DNA from: Sphingobium chlorophenolicum | GTDB taxonomy: Bacteria > Pseudomonadota > Alphaproteobacteria > Sphingomonadales > Sphingomonadaceae | Length of the DNA: 64,000 bases | Direction of reading: 5' to 3' | Assembly (NCBI RefSeq): GCF_000722875.1 | Contig: NZ_JFHR01000010.1 | Coordinates: 1-64,000, forward strand | Shown: in pieces, positions 17,276 to 26,302 of the stretch | Layout of the letters: every line of letters begins with the position of its first letter | Numbering within the stretch: position 1 is the stretch's first letter | Notes under the pieces: model-generated | Databases searched by the model: none | The model's input: the letters and a program-made list of their open reading frames with translations, nothing else | Told to the model about the DNA's origin: nothing | Program-made: the position numbers and the translations under genes

Positions 17276-19597
17276 ATGAAGATTTCAAGTTTCTGGATGT
17301 CGTCCTGCGCATGCCTGCTTTGGGCGGCGCCGACGATGGCGTCGGCGCAGGGCGCGCCCGAACAGGAACCGCAGCGCGCGCAGAGCGGGCTTGGCGACGA
17401 TATCGTCGTCACCGCCCGCCGCCGCGAAGAGCGGTTGCAGGATGTACCGCTGTCCGTCAGCGCCGTGTCGGGCGCCGTGCTGGAGCGCGCCAATATCTCC
17501 AACGTCGCGGGCCTGAGCCGCGTCGTTCCCAGCCTGGTGTCCGTCCCCGGTCAGGGCGGCAGCCGTTCGCTGCCCAATTTTGCGATCCGCGGCCTGAGCC
17601 AGCAGGAACTGACGCTGCTGGCGGACCAGTCTGTCTCCACCTATATGGGCGATATCGTGCTGGCGCGCACGCAGGGCGTCAACGGCGCGCTGTTCGACAT
17701 CGGATCGGTGGAAGTGCTGCGCGGGCCGCAGGGGACGCTGTTCGGCCGCAACACGACTGGCGGCGCGATCATCATCCGCCCCAACCGGCCGACCGACAAT
17801 TTCGAAGGGCGCGTGGGCGTCACCTACGGCAATCTGGACACGTTCATCGTGGAAGGCATGCTGAACGTGCCGCTGTCGCCCAACATCCTGGTGCGCGTCG
17901 CCGGGCAGCGCCAGCGGGACGACGGTTTCGTCTATGACGAGATATTGGGCCGCAATGTCAACGACACCGCGCAGGAGGGCGTGCGCGCATCCGTGCTGAT
18001 GAAGAATGACAGCGGCGTGGAATCGCTGACCGTCTATAATTATTTCCATGAAGATGACGGCGGCACGGCGAGCTTCCTCTACAAGGTGCGCTCCACCGGG
18101 TCGCTGAACGGTGCGTCGGTGCGCGCTGCGCGTGGCTATCGTCCGCTGGAGGAATTGCTGACCGAACAGCAGGCACGGGGACCGTATCGCATCGCCAACG
18201 GGTCGAATATCTTCACCAAGGTTGAGACGCACGACATCGCCAATACCACGACAATTCCGCTCAACGATGCGCTGACCATCAAGAATATTGTCGGATATCG
18301 TCACATCAAGGACAATATCTTCGACGATATGGACGGAAGCATGAATTCCCAGCATCCGCAGCAGCGGATAGACCGGACCGCGCAATTTTCCGAAGAATTG
18401 CAACTGCTGGGCGAAACCGGCAATTTCAACTGGATTACTGGCCTTTATTATTTCTGGGAAAAGGGCCGCAACCAGGGTCTTTCGACCGTTGGCGCCGTCG
18501 ATCCGGGACTCATCGAGCCTGAGGATATTTTCGGCTATCCCACCGCCGCCTTCAGCAATACTGATGTCGCCGGGCGCAACCGCAGCTTCGCGGTGTTCGC
18601 GCAGGGCAGCTATCGTTTCAGCGACAGCATCAGCCTGACGGCGGGCGTCCGTTACAATTATGACAAGCGCGAAGCGACGATCCGCAACCGCACGGCCACA
18701 TCGTGCCGCTTCACCCGCGACCTCGACAATAATCCAGCCACGCCGGAGACTGCGGTGCCACTGTCGCAGTGCGAATTGAACGTGGGCGACAGCTTTTCCG
18801 AAGTCACCTACAACCTTAGCCTGGAATATAAGATCGCGCAGGACAAGCTGATCTACCTGGCTCACCGGCATGGCTATCGCACCGGCGGGTTCGGCGCCCG
18901 CGCCGGAACCGAGGCCGGTCTGCGCCGGACTTTCAAGCCGGAAACCGTGGACGATATCGAACTGGGCGCGAAGGCCGACTGGCGCATGGGCAACATGTTC
19001 CTGCGCACCAATCTGGCCGCCTATTACGCCAAATATAACGACATCCAGCGGCTGTTGACCGATCCGCTGGCCGTGCCGCCGACCACGGTCACGACCAATG
19101 CGGGCAAGGCGCGCATCTGGGGCATAGAGGCGGACATATTGTTCCGTCCTGTCCCGATGCTGGAATTCACCGCCAACTATGCCTACACCAACGCGCAGTT
19201 CACCAAATTCATCTATCCCGACGGCACCGATCACAGCAACGATCCGTTCGCTCGCGCCCCGCGCAATGTCTACACGCTCGGCGCGCGCTTCATTGCTCCG
19301 TTGGATAGTTCCGAGGGCGATGCGTCGGTCGGCATCAGCTATTATCATACCGACGACTATGTCGGTAACGATACGGTCGTGCCCGGCTATACGGATGCGC
19401 AGGGCTATAATCTGGTGAATCTGGACGCAAGCTGGAACAGGGTCATGGGATCGGGCTTCGATCTGTCGCTCTATGTCAACAATCTCACCAAGAAGAAATA
19501 TGACTTCCTGCTGATCAACCTGGACAGCCTGGGCTACACCAGCCACACGCCGGGCATGCCGCGCACCTATGGCGTGACCCTGCGTTACAACTTCTGA
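17276..19597 (+). CDS. TonB-dependent outer-membrane receptor 2
   Basis: A 773-residue outer-membrane receptor. It has a signal peptide (MKISSFWMSSCACLLWAA, cleavage near ASAQ), a plug opening DDIVVTARRREERLQDVP, and a barrel ending in YGVTLRYNF. The start at 17276 follows an excellent GGGGAGG; the upstream in-frame ATG at 17234 has none. It lies downstream of the SDR-CMD pair and is probably in the same transcript. It differs clearly from receptor 1 in length and loop sequence, so the two should recognise different or differently sized ligands. Confidence 0.92.
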   Translation: MKISSFWMSSCACLLWAAPTMASAQGAPEQEPQRAQSGLGDDIVVTARRREERLQDVPLSVSAVSGAVLERANISNVAGLSRVVPSLVSVPGQGGSRSLPNFAIRGLSQQELTLLADQSVSTYMGDIVLARTQGVNGALFDIGSVEVLRGPQGTLFGRNTTGGAIIIRPNRPTDNFEGRVGVTYGNLDTFIVEGMLNVPLSPNILVRVAGQRQRDDGFVYDEILGRNVNDTAQEGVRASVLMKNDSGVESLTVYNYFHEDDGGTASFLYKVRSTGSLNGASVRAARGYRPLEELLTEQQARGPYRIANGSNIFTKVETHDIANTTTIPLNDALTIKNIVGYRHIKDNIFDDMDGSMNSQHPQQRIDRTAQFSEELQLLGETGNFNWITGLYYFWEKGRNQGLSTVGAVDPGLIEPEDIFGYPTAAFSNTDVAGRNRSFAVFAQGSYRFSDSISLTAGVRYNYDKREATIRNRTATSCRFTRDLDNNPATPETAVPLSQCELNVGDSFSEVTYNLSLEYKIAQDKLIYLAHRHGYRTGGFGARAGTEAGLRRTFKPETVDDIELGAKADWRMGNMFLRTNLAAYYAKYNDIQRLLTDPLAVPPTTVTTNAGKARIWGIEADILFRPVPMLEFTANYAYTNAQFTKFIYPDGTDHSNDPFARAPRNVYTLGARFIAPLDSSEGDASVGISYYHTDDYVGNDTVVPGYTDAQGYNLVNLDASWNRVMGSGFDLSLYVNNLTKKKYDFLLINLDSLGYTSHTPGMPRTYGVTLRYNF

Positions 19598-19607
19598 CAG
19601 GGATTAA

Positions 19608-19635
19608 GGCTGCCCCGCCGCCAGACGGGGCAGCC
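19608..19635 (+). terminator. Hairpin after TonB receptor 2
   Basis: Stem GGCTGCCCCG / CGGGGCAGCC (10 bp) with an 8-base loop, 10 bases after the stop. Only a weak T-run (TGTT) follows, so termination may be partial and the PhyH gene may be read through. Confidence 0.6.
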
Positions 19636-19665
19636 TGTTCACGGACGCTAATGGAAAGACCGGAC

Positions 19666-20670
19666 ATGGCCGACATGATTACTTCCACCTCGCCCGACAC
19701 GCCGCCGATGCGGGAATTGAAGACCGCCAATCATCTGTTGGGCGACCGCGCGGCGCTGGACGCGGCGTGGGAGCGGGACGGCTACTGGTTTTTCCGCGAC
19801 GTGCTGGACAAGGATGCGGTCGGCCGGTTGCGGGCCGTCTATCTGGAGGTGCTGCGCGATCTGGGGGTCATCGACCCGACATGCGAGGATGCCGCCGTGC
19901 ATAATGGCGCGCCGCTCGACGATTTTCCGATCCGCAACGATGGCACCCCAAGGACCGATCCGCTGCTGGCGCGCTATCCGCGCGACCAGTTCGTGGCGGA
20001 ACCCGCGATCCGCGCCTTTTTCGAGCAATTATTCGGTGAGGAGGTCTTTTGGGTGCCCAATACCGAATATCACGCCCTGCCGCCGGGGACCGGCCGGGAC
20101 AGCACGCGCTTCAACTTCGTCCATTGCGACGGTCCCAACAATAAGGGGCTGCCGCTGAAAATCTGCTGGATGCCGCTGGCGCCCATCGATGAGGAAACGG
20201 GCGGTCTGGCCGTGGCGGAGGGGCTGCACCGGCCCCGCATGGATGATTTCCCCCGGCCGCCCCAGGGCATAGGCGACGATGTGATCCCAGTCGAAGCATG
20301 GTGTCGCGCCCTCTATCAACCCGGCGACCTGCTGGTGTTCAGCCTGGAAACGCCCCATAGCGGGCTTGCCAATCGGTCGGACCGCTATTTCCGCCTGTCG
20401 ATGGACATTCGCGGCATGCCGAAATCGGGCAATATCCCGACCGTGGGGACGGTCGCGGCGCTTGATGCCTGCGCCATTACCATCGCCACGGACGCCGGTG
20501 AGCGGCGCACCTTCCGCATCGACGATGACACATTCTGCCGGATTACGCGGGGGCGGCTGACCGGCATGCCGCTGGCGCTGGAGGAAATTCCGCAACTGGT
20601 GAAGATCGGCGACCCCGTTTATGTCGCGTCCGACCACGGCACCGCCACTTTCATCCGTCCGCAGCATTGA
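19666..20670 (+). CDS. Phytanoyl-CoA dioxygenase (PhyH) family protein
   Basis: A 334-residue Fe(II)/2-oxoglutarate dioxygenase of the PhyH family. Iron ligands are His and Asp of FNFVHCDGPNN (about residue 148) and the distal His of SLETPHSGLANRSDRYF (about 230), with the Arg of that segment for 2-oxoglutarate. WERDGYWFFRDVLD is the family's N-terminal helix-strand. The start at 19666 has GGAAAG 8 bases ahead; an in-frame ATG at 19651 is the alternative. It is followed by a lactonase and a second dioxygenase, suggesting successive hydroxylations of the imported substrate. Confidence 0.85.
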   Translation: MADMITSTSPDTPPMRELKTANHLLGDRAALDAAWERDGYWFFRDVLDKDAVGRLRAVYLEVLRDLGVIDPTCEDAAVHNGAPLDDFPIRNDGTPRTDPLLARYPRDQFVAEPAIRAFFEQLFGEEVFWVPNTEYHALPPGTGRDSTRFNFVHCDGPNNKGLPLKICWMPLAPIDEETGGLAVAEGLHRPRMDDFPRPPQGIGDDVIPVEAWCRALYQPGDLLVFSLETPHSGLANRSDRYFRLSMDIRGMPKSGNIPTVGTVAALDACAITIATDAGERRTFRIDDDTFCRITRGRLTGMPLALEEIPQLVKIGDPVYVASDHGTATFIRPQH

Positions 20671-20788
20671 GGTCCGGCGCGCGCCCTACGGACTTGTGAT
20701 GCATTGGTCCTGCCCGCGTGAAAATATTGCCGGAACGGGGGCGATCCTCTCTACCTGACCGTGCAAAGGCGGCAGTGGGAAGAGGCGC

Positions 20789-21694
20789 ATGAATGTAGCG
20801 GCAAGCGGCCTGTTGATCCCGGAAGGACCGGTTGCGCTTTCCGACGGCACGGCGCTGGTGGTGGAAGTGGGGACCGGGCATCTCAGCCGCGTCTGGCCTG
20901 ATGGAAGGATCGCTCTGGTCGCCGATCTGGGCGGTGGTCCCAACGGCGCGGCGATCGGCCCGGACGGCGCGGTCTATATCTGCAATAATGGCGGCGGTTT
21001 CGACTGCGCGCTGACAGACGGGCAGTTGTCCGTCGCCCTTGCGCCCGAACGCTATGTGGGCGGTTCCATCCAGCGCGTGGACCTGGACAGCGGCGCGGCG
21101 ACCAGCCTCTATACCCATGCCGACGGCAAGCGGCTGCTCGCCCCCAACGACATCGTCTTCGGCGCGGACGGCGGATTCTGGTTCACGGATCATGGCACGA
21201 GCACGCCGGACGCCAAGCGCTATGGCGGGATCTATCATGCGCTTGCCGACGGCAGCGCCATTTGCCGGGTTCGATCCGGCCTGCTTTCGCCCAATGGCAT
21301 CGGCCTGTCGCCGGACGGCCGCTGGCTTTATTGGACCGACACTTTGAGCAGCCGCTTGTGGCGCGCGGAAATCACGGGAGCGGGACGGCTGCGCGACTAT
21401 CCCGGCGCGCCGGGCGAAGTCGTGGCCACGGCATCCGGCCATATCCTGTTCGACAGCCTGGCGGTGGAGGCCAATGGGCTTGTCTGCATCGGGTCCATCA
21501 TTCGGGGCGGGATCACCATCGTCGATCCCGCTACCGGCGCGTACGATCAGGTGCCGGTCGATGACGCGATGGTCACGAATATAGCCTTTGGCGGCGAGGA
21601 CGGCAGGGACGCCTGGATCACGGCAGCCGGGACGGGCCGGTTGCTGCGGGGGCGGTGGCCCCGGCCGGGCCTGCCGCTGGCCTTCACGGCATGA
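20789..21694 (+). CDS. SMP-30/gluconolactonase family protein
   Basis: A 301-residue six-bladed beta-propeller of the SMP-30/gluconolactonase/LRE type, a metal-dependent lactone hydrolase. Probable metal ligands are the Glu in LIPEGPVAL, the Asn in LLAPNDIVFG, the Asn in LLSPNGIGLSPDG and the Asp in LYWTDT. A GGGAAGAGG ribosome site precedes the ATG. It lies between two Fe/2OG dioxygenases, so it may open a lactone or hydrolyse an ester produced by them. A second family member is at 42022-42921. Confidence 0.85.
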   Translation: MNVAASGLLIPEGPVALSDGTALVVEVGTGHLSRVWPDGRIALVADLGGGPNGAAIGPDGAVYICNNGGGFDCALTDGQLSVALAPERYVGGSIQRVDLDSGAATSLYTHADGKRLLAPNDIVFGADGGFWFTDHGTSTPDAKRYGGIYHALADGSAICRVRSGLLSPNGIGLSPDGRWLYWTDTLSSRLWRAEITGAGRLRDYPGAPGEVVATASGHILFDSLAVEANGLVCIGSIIRGGITIVDPATGAYDQVPVDDAMVTNIAFGGEDGRDAWITAAGTGRLLRGRWPRPGLPLAFTA

Positions 21695-21775
21695 ACATTG
21701 TGGATCGGGGCAGGCGGGGAATGTCGCCGCGCCGCGCGGCAAGATCATGAAAGAATGAATATAGGAGAGGCAAGC

Positions 21776-22702
21776 ATGGCATATCGGATCAATCCCCTTC
21801 GCGAAGGGCTGGGCTTTGGCCGCGAAGTCATCGGGCTGACGCCCGGCGATATAGAGCGGGAGGCGGTGCGCCGGGAATTGCGCGACTATTGGCTTAATGA
21901 CGGGCTGATGGTTTTTCGCGGGAGCGAAGTGACCCCGGAATTTCAAATCGCGCTCAGCCGCGTCTTCGGGGAGCTGGAGGTGCATCCGGTGCGCGAACTG
22001 GTGACGGAGGGCATGCCGGAACTCATCACGCTGGTGTCCGACCAGCATAAGGAAGGATTGTTCGAGGTCGACGGGAAGCCATCCATCGCCTTCCTGCCAT
22101 GGCATTCGGATCTGGTCTTCACCGACCGGATCAATCATGGCGGAGTGCTGACCGCGCAACGGATTTCCAGTTGGGGCGGCCAGACGGGCTTCATCGATCA
22201 GGTCCAGGCCTATGCCCTGTTGCCGGAGGAACTGAAGGCCCGGATCGAGCATCTGGAGATCGTCTATCAGTTGACCGTCAATCCGGGCTATTCGCGCTAT
22301 GGCACCCGGAGCCGGGTGCGCACGATCCGGGTGGGCGATTTCGAAAAGTCGGTGGGGCCGCGCCTGGACAGCGACTTCCCGCCGGTCGTGCATCCGATGG
22401 TCTTCACCCAGCCGGATACCGGGCGCAAGGTGCTGAACATCTCGCCCTTCGGCGCGCTGCATATTCTGGGCCATGACGATGAGGAAGGCCATGCCTTGCT
22501 GCAACGGCTGGTCGACCATCTGGTCGATTGTCCGGCCTATTATCATGGCTGGCAGCCGTCCGAGATGCTGCTTTGGGACAATTGGCGCATGGTCCATTGC
22601 GTGACCGGCGCGGCGCCCGACGAGGTGCGGATCATGCAGCGCACGACCATCATGGGCGATTATGGGCTGGGGCGGAAATTGCAGATGGAGGCGGCGGCGT
22701 GA
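21776..22702 (+). CDS. TauD/TfdA family Fe(II)/2-oxoglutarate dioxygenase
   Basis: A 308-residue dioxygenase, paralogue of the one at 4528-5499. The HxD motif is in PWHSDLVF, the distal His in NWRMVHCVTG and the Arg in MQRTTIMGDYG. The start at 21776 has an AGGAGAGG site; the longer frame to 21698 lacks one. Its stop overlaps the GTG start of the phosphotransferase gene (GTGA), so the two are translationally coupled. Confidence 0.9.
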   Translation: MAYRINPLREGLGFGREVIGLTPGDIEREAVRRELRDYWLNDGLMVFRGSEVTPEFQIALSRVFGELEVHPVRELVTEGMPELITLVSDQHKEGLFEVDGKPSIAFLPWHSDLVFTDRINHGGVLTAQRISSWGGQTGFIDQVQAYALLPEELKARIEHLEIVYQLTVNPGYSRYGTRSRVRTIRVGDFEKSVGPRLDSDFPPVVHPMVFTQPDTGRKVLNISPFGALHILGHDDEEGHALLQRLVDHLVDCPAYYHGWQPSEMLLWDNWRMVHCVTGAAPDEVRIMQRTTIMGDYGLGRKLQMEAAA

Positions 22703-23781
22703 ACGAACCCTGGTTGCCGCTGGTCCCGGAGGATGTCACCGCCCAATGGCTGGGCGATGTGCTGGCGCCGCGCTATCCCGGAACGCGGGTGGAGCGGCTT
22801 GAGATCAACGAGATTCTCTGGGGTACGGGCACCAAGATGATGGTGACGGCGACCTATGACGAGGCGGGGCGGGCGCATGGCCTGCCGCAGGGTCTGTGCA
22901 TCAAGGCGGGCCTTGCCGAGCATCGGGAACTGGTGAAATTCTGCTACCAGACGGAGGCGCGCTTTTTCGCGGAGTTGGCGCCGCGTCTGACATTGGGTTT
23001 GCCGCAAATCCTCTACGCGGCGGCGAATGACGATCAGGGGATGGTCGTGATGGAGGATTTGCGGCCGGCGGGCGCCCATATCTGCCGCGTGCAGCAGCCG
23101 CTGACCCGCGATCAGGCGGCGGCCTTCCTTGACGACCTGGCCGCGCTGCATGCGCGCTGGTGGGACAGTCCGGCGTTGGCGGACGATGGCGAACTGGGCT
23201 GGCTGATGCGCCATGATCCGTTGCCGGATGAGGCATGGGGCGATTTCGGGCGGGGGCAGCTCCAGCCTGAGACATGGGCGCATTATATGGGATTGCCGCG
23301 GTCGCTCGGCATTCCGGCGCTGTGTCGTGACCGGGAGCGGGTTCATGCGGCGTTGCAGGAACTGCGCCGTTTCGGGGAGCAGGGGCCGCGCTGCGTGATC
23401 CATGGCGATGCGCATCTGGGCAATATGTACCTTAGCCGTGAGGGGCGGCCCGGTTTTCTGGACTGGCAGACGACGCGCCGTGGCCATTGGGCGCATGATG
23501 TGGCCTATTTCTACATTTCCGCGCTTGATCCGCTGGATCGGCGGGCTTGGGAGAAGGGGCTGGTTGCGGGCTATCTTGCCGCGCTGGGCCGTCATGGAGT
23601 GGCCAATCCGCCGTCCGGGGAGGAGGCGTGGCGGGCCATCCGCGCCCATATCGTCTATGGGCTGTTCTACTGGATGGTGAATCCGGTGGAATGGCAGGTG
23701 GAGGAGAATAACGTCGCCACCGCGCCGCGTTTCGGCTGGGCGGCGGTCGATCATGTCGCCCCGCCGGTTGGTCCGCTTTAG
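22699..23781 (+). CDS. Aminoglycoside-phosphotransferase-fold (APH/ecdysteroid-kinase-like) protein
   Basis: A 360-residue kinase-fold protein. The catalytic motif IHGDAHLGNMYL and the magnesium-binding motif GFLDWQTTRRGHWAHDVAYF are intact, and WGTGTKMMVTATYD resembles the nucleotide loop. The GTG start overlaps the upstream stop. In degradation clusters such kinases may phosphorylate a hydroxylated substrate; sphingomonad steroid or terpenoid clusters often contain one. Its TAG stop (23779-23781) is the first triplet of the MITE-like repeat, so the C-terminus was probably set by that insertion. Confidence 0.8.
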   Translation: MNEPWLPLVPEDVTAQWLGDVLAPRYPGTRVERLEINEILWGTGTKMMVTATYDEAGRAHGLPQGLCIKAGLAEHRELVKFCYQTEARFFAELAPRLTLGLPQILYAAANDDQGMVVMEDLRPAGAHICRVQQPLTRDQAAAFLDDLAALHARWWDSPALADDGELGWLMRHDPLPDEAWGDFGRGQLQPETWAHYMGLPRSLGIPALCRDRERVHAALQELRRFGEQGPRCVIHGDAHLGNMYLSREGRPGFLDWQTTRRGHWAHDVAYFYISALDPLDRRAWEKGLVAGYLAALGRHGVANPPSGEEAWRAIRAHIVYGLFYWMVNPVEWQVEENNVATAPRFGWAAVDHVAPPVGPL

Positions 23782-24022
23782 GGTGTGTGGGGATGAATTT
23801 GGAATGTCGGGGGATGGGTATTAGCGGACGCTCTTAATCCTCCCTACGCGAAGCGTGGGGAGGGGGACCATGCGAAGCATGGTGGAGGGGAAATGGCGTG
23901 ACCTGCGTATCTTCCCCTCCACCACCGCTTTCAGCGGCAGTCCCCCTCCCCATCTATCGATGGGGAGGAATAGGGTAGGTCGGCTTTCCACCCAAATCAC
24001 TCAGTCCGGTCCAGACACCCTA
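23779..24022. repeat. MITE-like palindromic element, copy 1
   Basis: A 244-base non-coding element with terminal inverted repeats TAGGGTGTGTGG (left) and CCAGACACCCTA (right), matching at 11 of 12 positions. Inside are pairs of complementary tracts (CCTCCC...GGGGAGG, GGTGGAGGGGAA...TTCCCCTCCACC, CCATC-TATC-GATGG) and small hairpins such as CATGC-GAA-GCATG, so the transcript would fold into a long branched stem. Copy 2 is at 25992-26247. Both flanking genes end in its termini. It encodes no protein. Confidence 0.85.
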
Positions 24023-24949
24023 GGCTGTCCGCACGAAGCGATTCTGGATCGATCCGAACAGATAGTCGCGGTTCGCCTGCTCGTCGAATGCGTCCAGCGT
24101 CCATCCGTCGGGATGGATGCTGGTGCGGATCGCTTCGGGTTCGGGGATCAGGGCCACTTCATCACCCTGAATGTAGAAGTCGCGGCCGCTGACATGACTC
24201 GCGGCATCGGTGCATAGCCAGACGACCAGCGCCGCGACATGGGCGGGCAGGGCGGTCATGCGCGGCTGGGCCATTGGCTTGTTCCACAGCAGGGGAATGC
24301 CCAGCCGCGCCGATTCAGCGATGGTCTCGTCTATTTCGGGCGTATGCGTGCCCGTCAGGTGGGATACCGGGCGGATCAGGTTGGCTCGGATGCCGAATTC
24401 GCCCAGATCCCGCGCTATGGTGCGGGTGAAGCCCAGAAGACCTTCCTTCGCCGCCGAATAATTGGCCATGCCCCAATGGCCGAAGCCTGACGGCGACCCC
24501 GTATTGACGATCGCGCCGGAACGCCGGGCGATCATATGCGCCGCCGCCGCCCGGCAGGTGTAGAAGCTGGAGGTCAGGCTGACGTCCATGCAGAGGTTCC
24601 AGTCCTGATCCGTCATCCGGTCTATGCGGGACGGGCGGACGATGCCCGCATTGTTGACGAGAATGTCGATCCGCCCGAACGTGTCGATGGCGGCCTGGAC
24701 CGCCGCCTCCCCGCCTTCGCGTGTCGCGACGCTGGAACATTGGCCGATCGCTTCGCCGCCTGCATCGCGGATTTCCTGCGCGACGGCTTCGGCAAGCGAT
24801 GCATCGGCGCCCTCCGTCCCATAGGGGCCGCCGCCCAGATCGTTGACGACGACCTTCGCGCCCTGCTCCGCCAGCAGCATCGCTTCGGCCCGGCCGATGT
24901 TGCGGCCCGCGCCGGTCACGACGGCGACCTTGCCCTTCAGTCTTTGCAT
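24020..24949 (-). CDS. SDR family oxidoreductase, MFE-2-like
   Basis: A 309-residue SDR with VTGAGRNIGRAEA, the KVVVNDLGGGPYG segment typical of the hydroxyacyl-CoA dehydrogenase unit of multifunctional enzyme type 2, NNAG and YSAAKEG. The C-terminal tail past residue 250 is longer than in plain SDRs. The start at 24949 has GGGAG 8 bases upstream. Its TAG stop lies in the right terminal repeat of MITE copy 1. It probably oxidises a beta-hydroxyacyl-CoA or similar alcohol. It is divergent from the quinone-oxidoreductase gene. Confidence 0.85.
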   Translation of the reverse strand: MQRLKGKVAVVTGAGRNIGRAEAMLLAEQGAKVVVNDLGGGPYGTEGADASLAEAVAQEIRDAGGEAIGQCSSVATREGGEAAVQAAIDTFGRIDILVNNAGIVRPSRIDRMTDQDWNLCMDVSLTSSFYTCRAAAAHMIARRSGAIVNTGSPSGFGHWGMANYSAAKEGLLGFTRTIARDLGEFGIRANLIRPVSHLTGTHTPEIDETIAESARLGIPLLWNKPMAQPRMTALPAHVAALVVWLCTDAASHVSGRDFYIQGDEVALIPEPEAIRTSIHPDGWTLDAFDEQANRDYLFGSIQNRFVRTA

Positions 24950-25091
24950 AGTCCAATCTCCCTTCGATTTTGCCGGGGAGAGTAGCCGCTCGCACCCTGA
25001 GGCCCTAATCACCGACGTGATGATTTCGGGTGGCGCGCTTTGCGATGAGGCCCGGTTTCGCCACAAGATCGCCCGAAAAGGAGTTGGAGTG

Positions 25092-25994
25092 ATGAAGGCG
25101 ATCGTCATCAACCGCCATGGCGGCCCGGACGTGTTGGAGCCGGCCGATCTACCGCCGCCCCGGCCGCAGCCGGGGGAAGTGCTGGTGCGGGTCGCGGCGG
25201 CGGCCGTCAATCCGGCTGACGGCAAATGGCGCGCGGGCATGTTCGAGAGTTTCGCGCCGGTCGGTTTCCCCCATATTCTGGGCTATGACGTGGCGGGCGA
25301 AGTCGTGGACGGCGAGGGTTTTGCGCCGGGCGAGCGGGTTTTCGGCATGCTCGACCCGTTCCGCAAGGGCGGCTATGCGGAGATGGTCGCGGTGGCCGCC
25401 GATCATCTGGCGCGGGTGCCCGATGGCCTTGATCTGCCGACCGCCGCCGCGATTCCTACCGCTGGCCTGACGGGGTTGCAAATGGTGGAACGGGGTCTGG
25501 ATCTTCAGGCGGGCCAGAGGCTGCTGCTGACGGGCGCGCTTGGCGCTGTCGGCCGTTTCGCGCTGTTCGCGGCGAAGGAGCGGGGCGTCCATGTCATCGC
25601 CGCCGTCCGGGCGGCGCATCGCGATGCCGTTCGCGCTCTGGGCGCTGAGGAGGTGATCGCCTTGGGCGAGGAGGATTGGAACGGGGCGTCCTTCGATCAT
25701 GTCATCGACACGGTGGGCGGCGCGGCGGTGGGGAGGCTGTGCCGTCACCTGAGGCGCGGCGGCCGGTTGCTGACAGCCGCCACGACGCCGATCCCCGGCG
25801 ACGGATTGCCTGCCGCGCCGGAATTCTTCGCCGTCATCCCCAGCGGTCCCGACGCCGCGCGCCTTGCCGCCGCCGTCGCGGCGGGCAAAGTCGCGGTGCC
25901 TATCGCCTGCATCCTGCCGCTCGACCAGGCGGCGGAAGCGCAGCGATTGGTCGAGGCGGGTGGATTGAATGGCAAGGTCATTCTGACGAATTAG
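25092..25994 (+). CDS. Quinone-oxidoreductase-like NADP-dependent MDR protein
   Basis: A 300-residue medium-chain dehydrogenase/reductase of the zinc-free quinone oxidoreductase type. It has an N-terminal GroES-like part (MKAIVINRHGGPDVLE, AAAVNPADGKWRAG) and a Rossmann domain with LLTGALGAVGRFALFAA. It lacks the zinc-binding cysteines of alcohol dehydrogenases. Members reduce enones or quinones with NADPH. The stop TAG (25992-25994) is the first triplet of MITE copy 2. The pair 24020-25994 is therefore bracketed by the two repeats. Confidence 0.87.
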   Translation: MKAIVINRHGGPDVLEPADLPPPRPQPGEVLVRVAAAAVNPADGKWRAGMFESFAPVGFPHILGYDVAGEVVDGEGFAPGERVFGMLDPFRKGGYAEMVAVAADHLARVPDGLDLPTAAAIPTAGLTGLQMVERGLDLQAGQRLLLTGALGAVGRFALFAAKERGVHVIAAVRAAHRDAVRALGAEEVIALGEEDWNGASFDHVIDTVGGAAVGRLCRHLRRGGRLLTAATTPIPGDGLPAAPEFFAVIPSGPDAARLAAAVAAGKVAVPIACILPLDQAAEAQRLVEAGGLNGKVILTN

Positions 25995-26247
25995 GGTGTG
26001 TGGACAAATTCGAGATGTCGGGAAATGGCCAATGGCGGTCGCTAAATTCCTCCCTACGCGCAGCGTGGGGAGGGGGACCGCTCGCGAAGCGAGTGGTGGA
26101 GGGGAAATTCGGAGGTCGTGCCCCCTTCCCCTCCACCAGCCTTCGGCCGGTCCCCCTCCCCATCTATCGATGGGGAGGAATAGGATAGGTCCGTTTTCCA
26201 CCCAAATCACTCAGTCCGGCGAGTCTCGAATTTGTCCACGCTGCCTA
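25992..26247. repeat. MITE-like palindromic element, copy 2
   Basis: A 256-base relative of copy 1. The ends include a perfect 15-bp inverted repeat TGGACAAATTCGAGA / TCTCGAATTTGTCCA, extended outward to TAGGGTGTG and CTGCCTA. The right half (from TTCCCCTCCACCA through CCATCTATCGATGG to ACCCAAATCACTCAGTCCGG) is nearly identical to copy 1. The left hairpin loop differs (GCTCGCGAAGCGAG against CATGCGAAGCATG) but keeps its complementarity, suggesting selection for structure. Confidence 0.85.
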
Positions 26248-26302
26248 GGGTGGGGATTCAGTTCAGGCCCTGAATAAGCGGCGCGGCTTTCCCCACGTCC
26301 CC

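Noticed and set aside
17285-19546. 753-codon open frame on the minus strand across TonB receptor 2 (and a 584-codon one across receptor 1 at 12763-14517)
   Set aside because: These are antisense shadows of GC-rich coding sequence. They lack ribosome sites and family-like sequence, while the plus-strand receptors have signal peptides and complete domains.
23779-26247. CRISPR array or composite transposon at the repeats
   Set aside because: There are only two copies, 2 kb apart, each with internal stems and terminal repeats and no transposase, which fits MITE-like elements.
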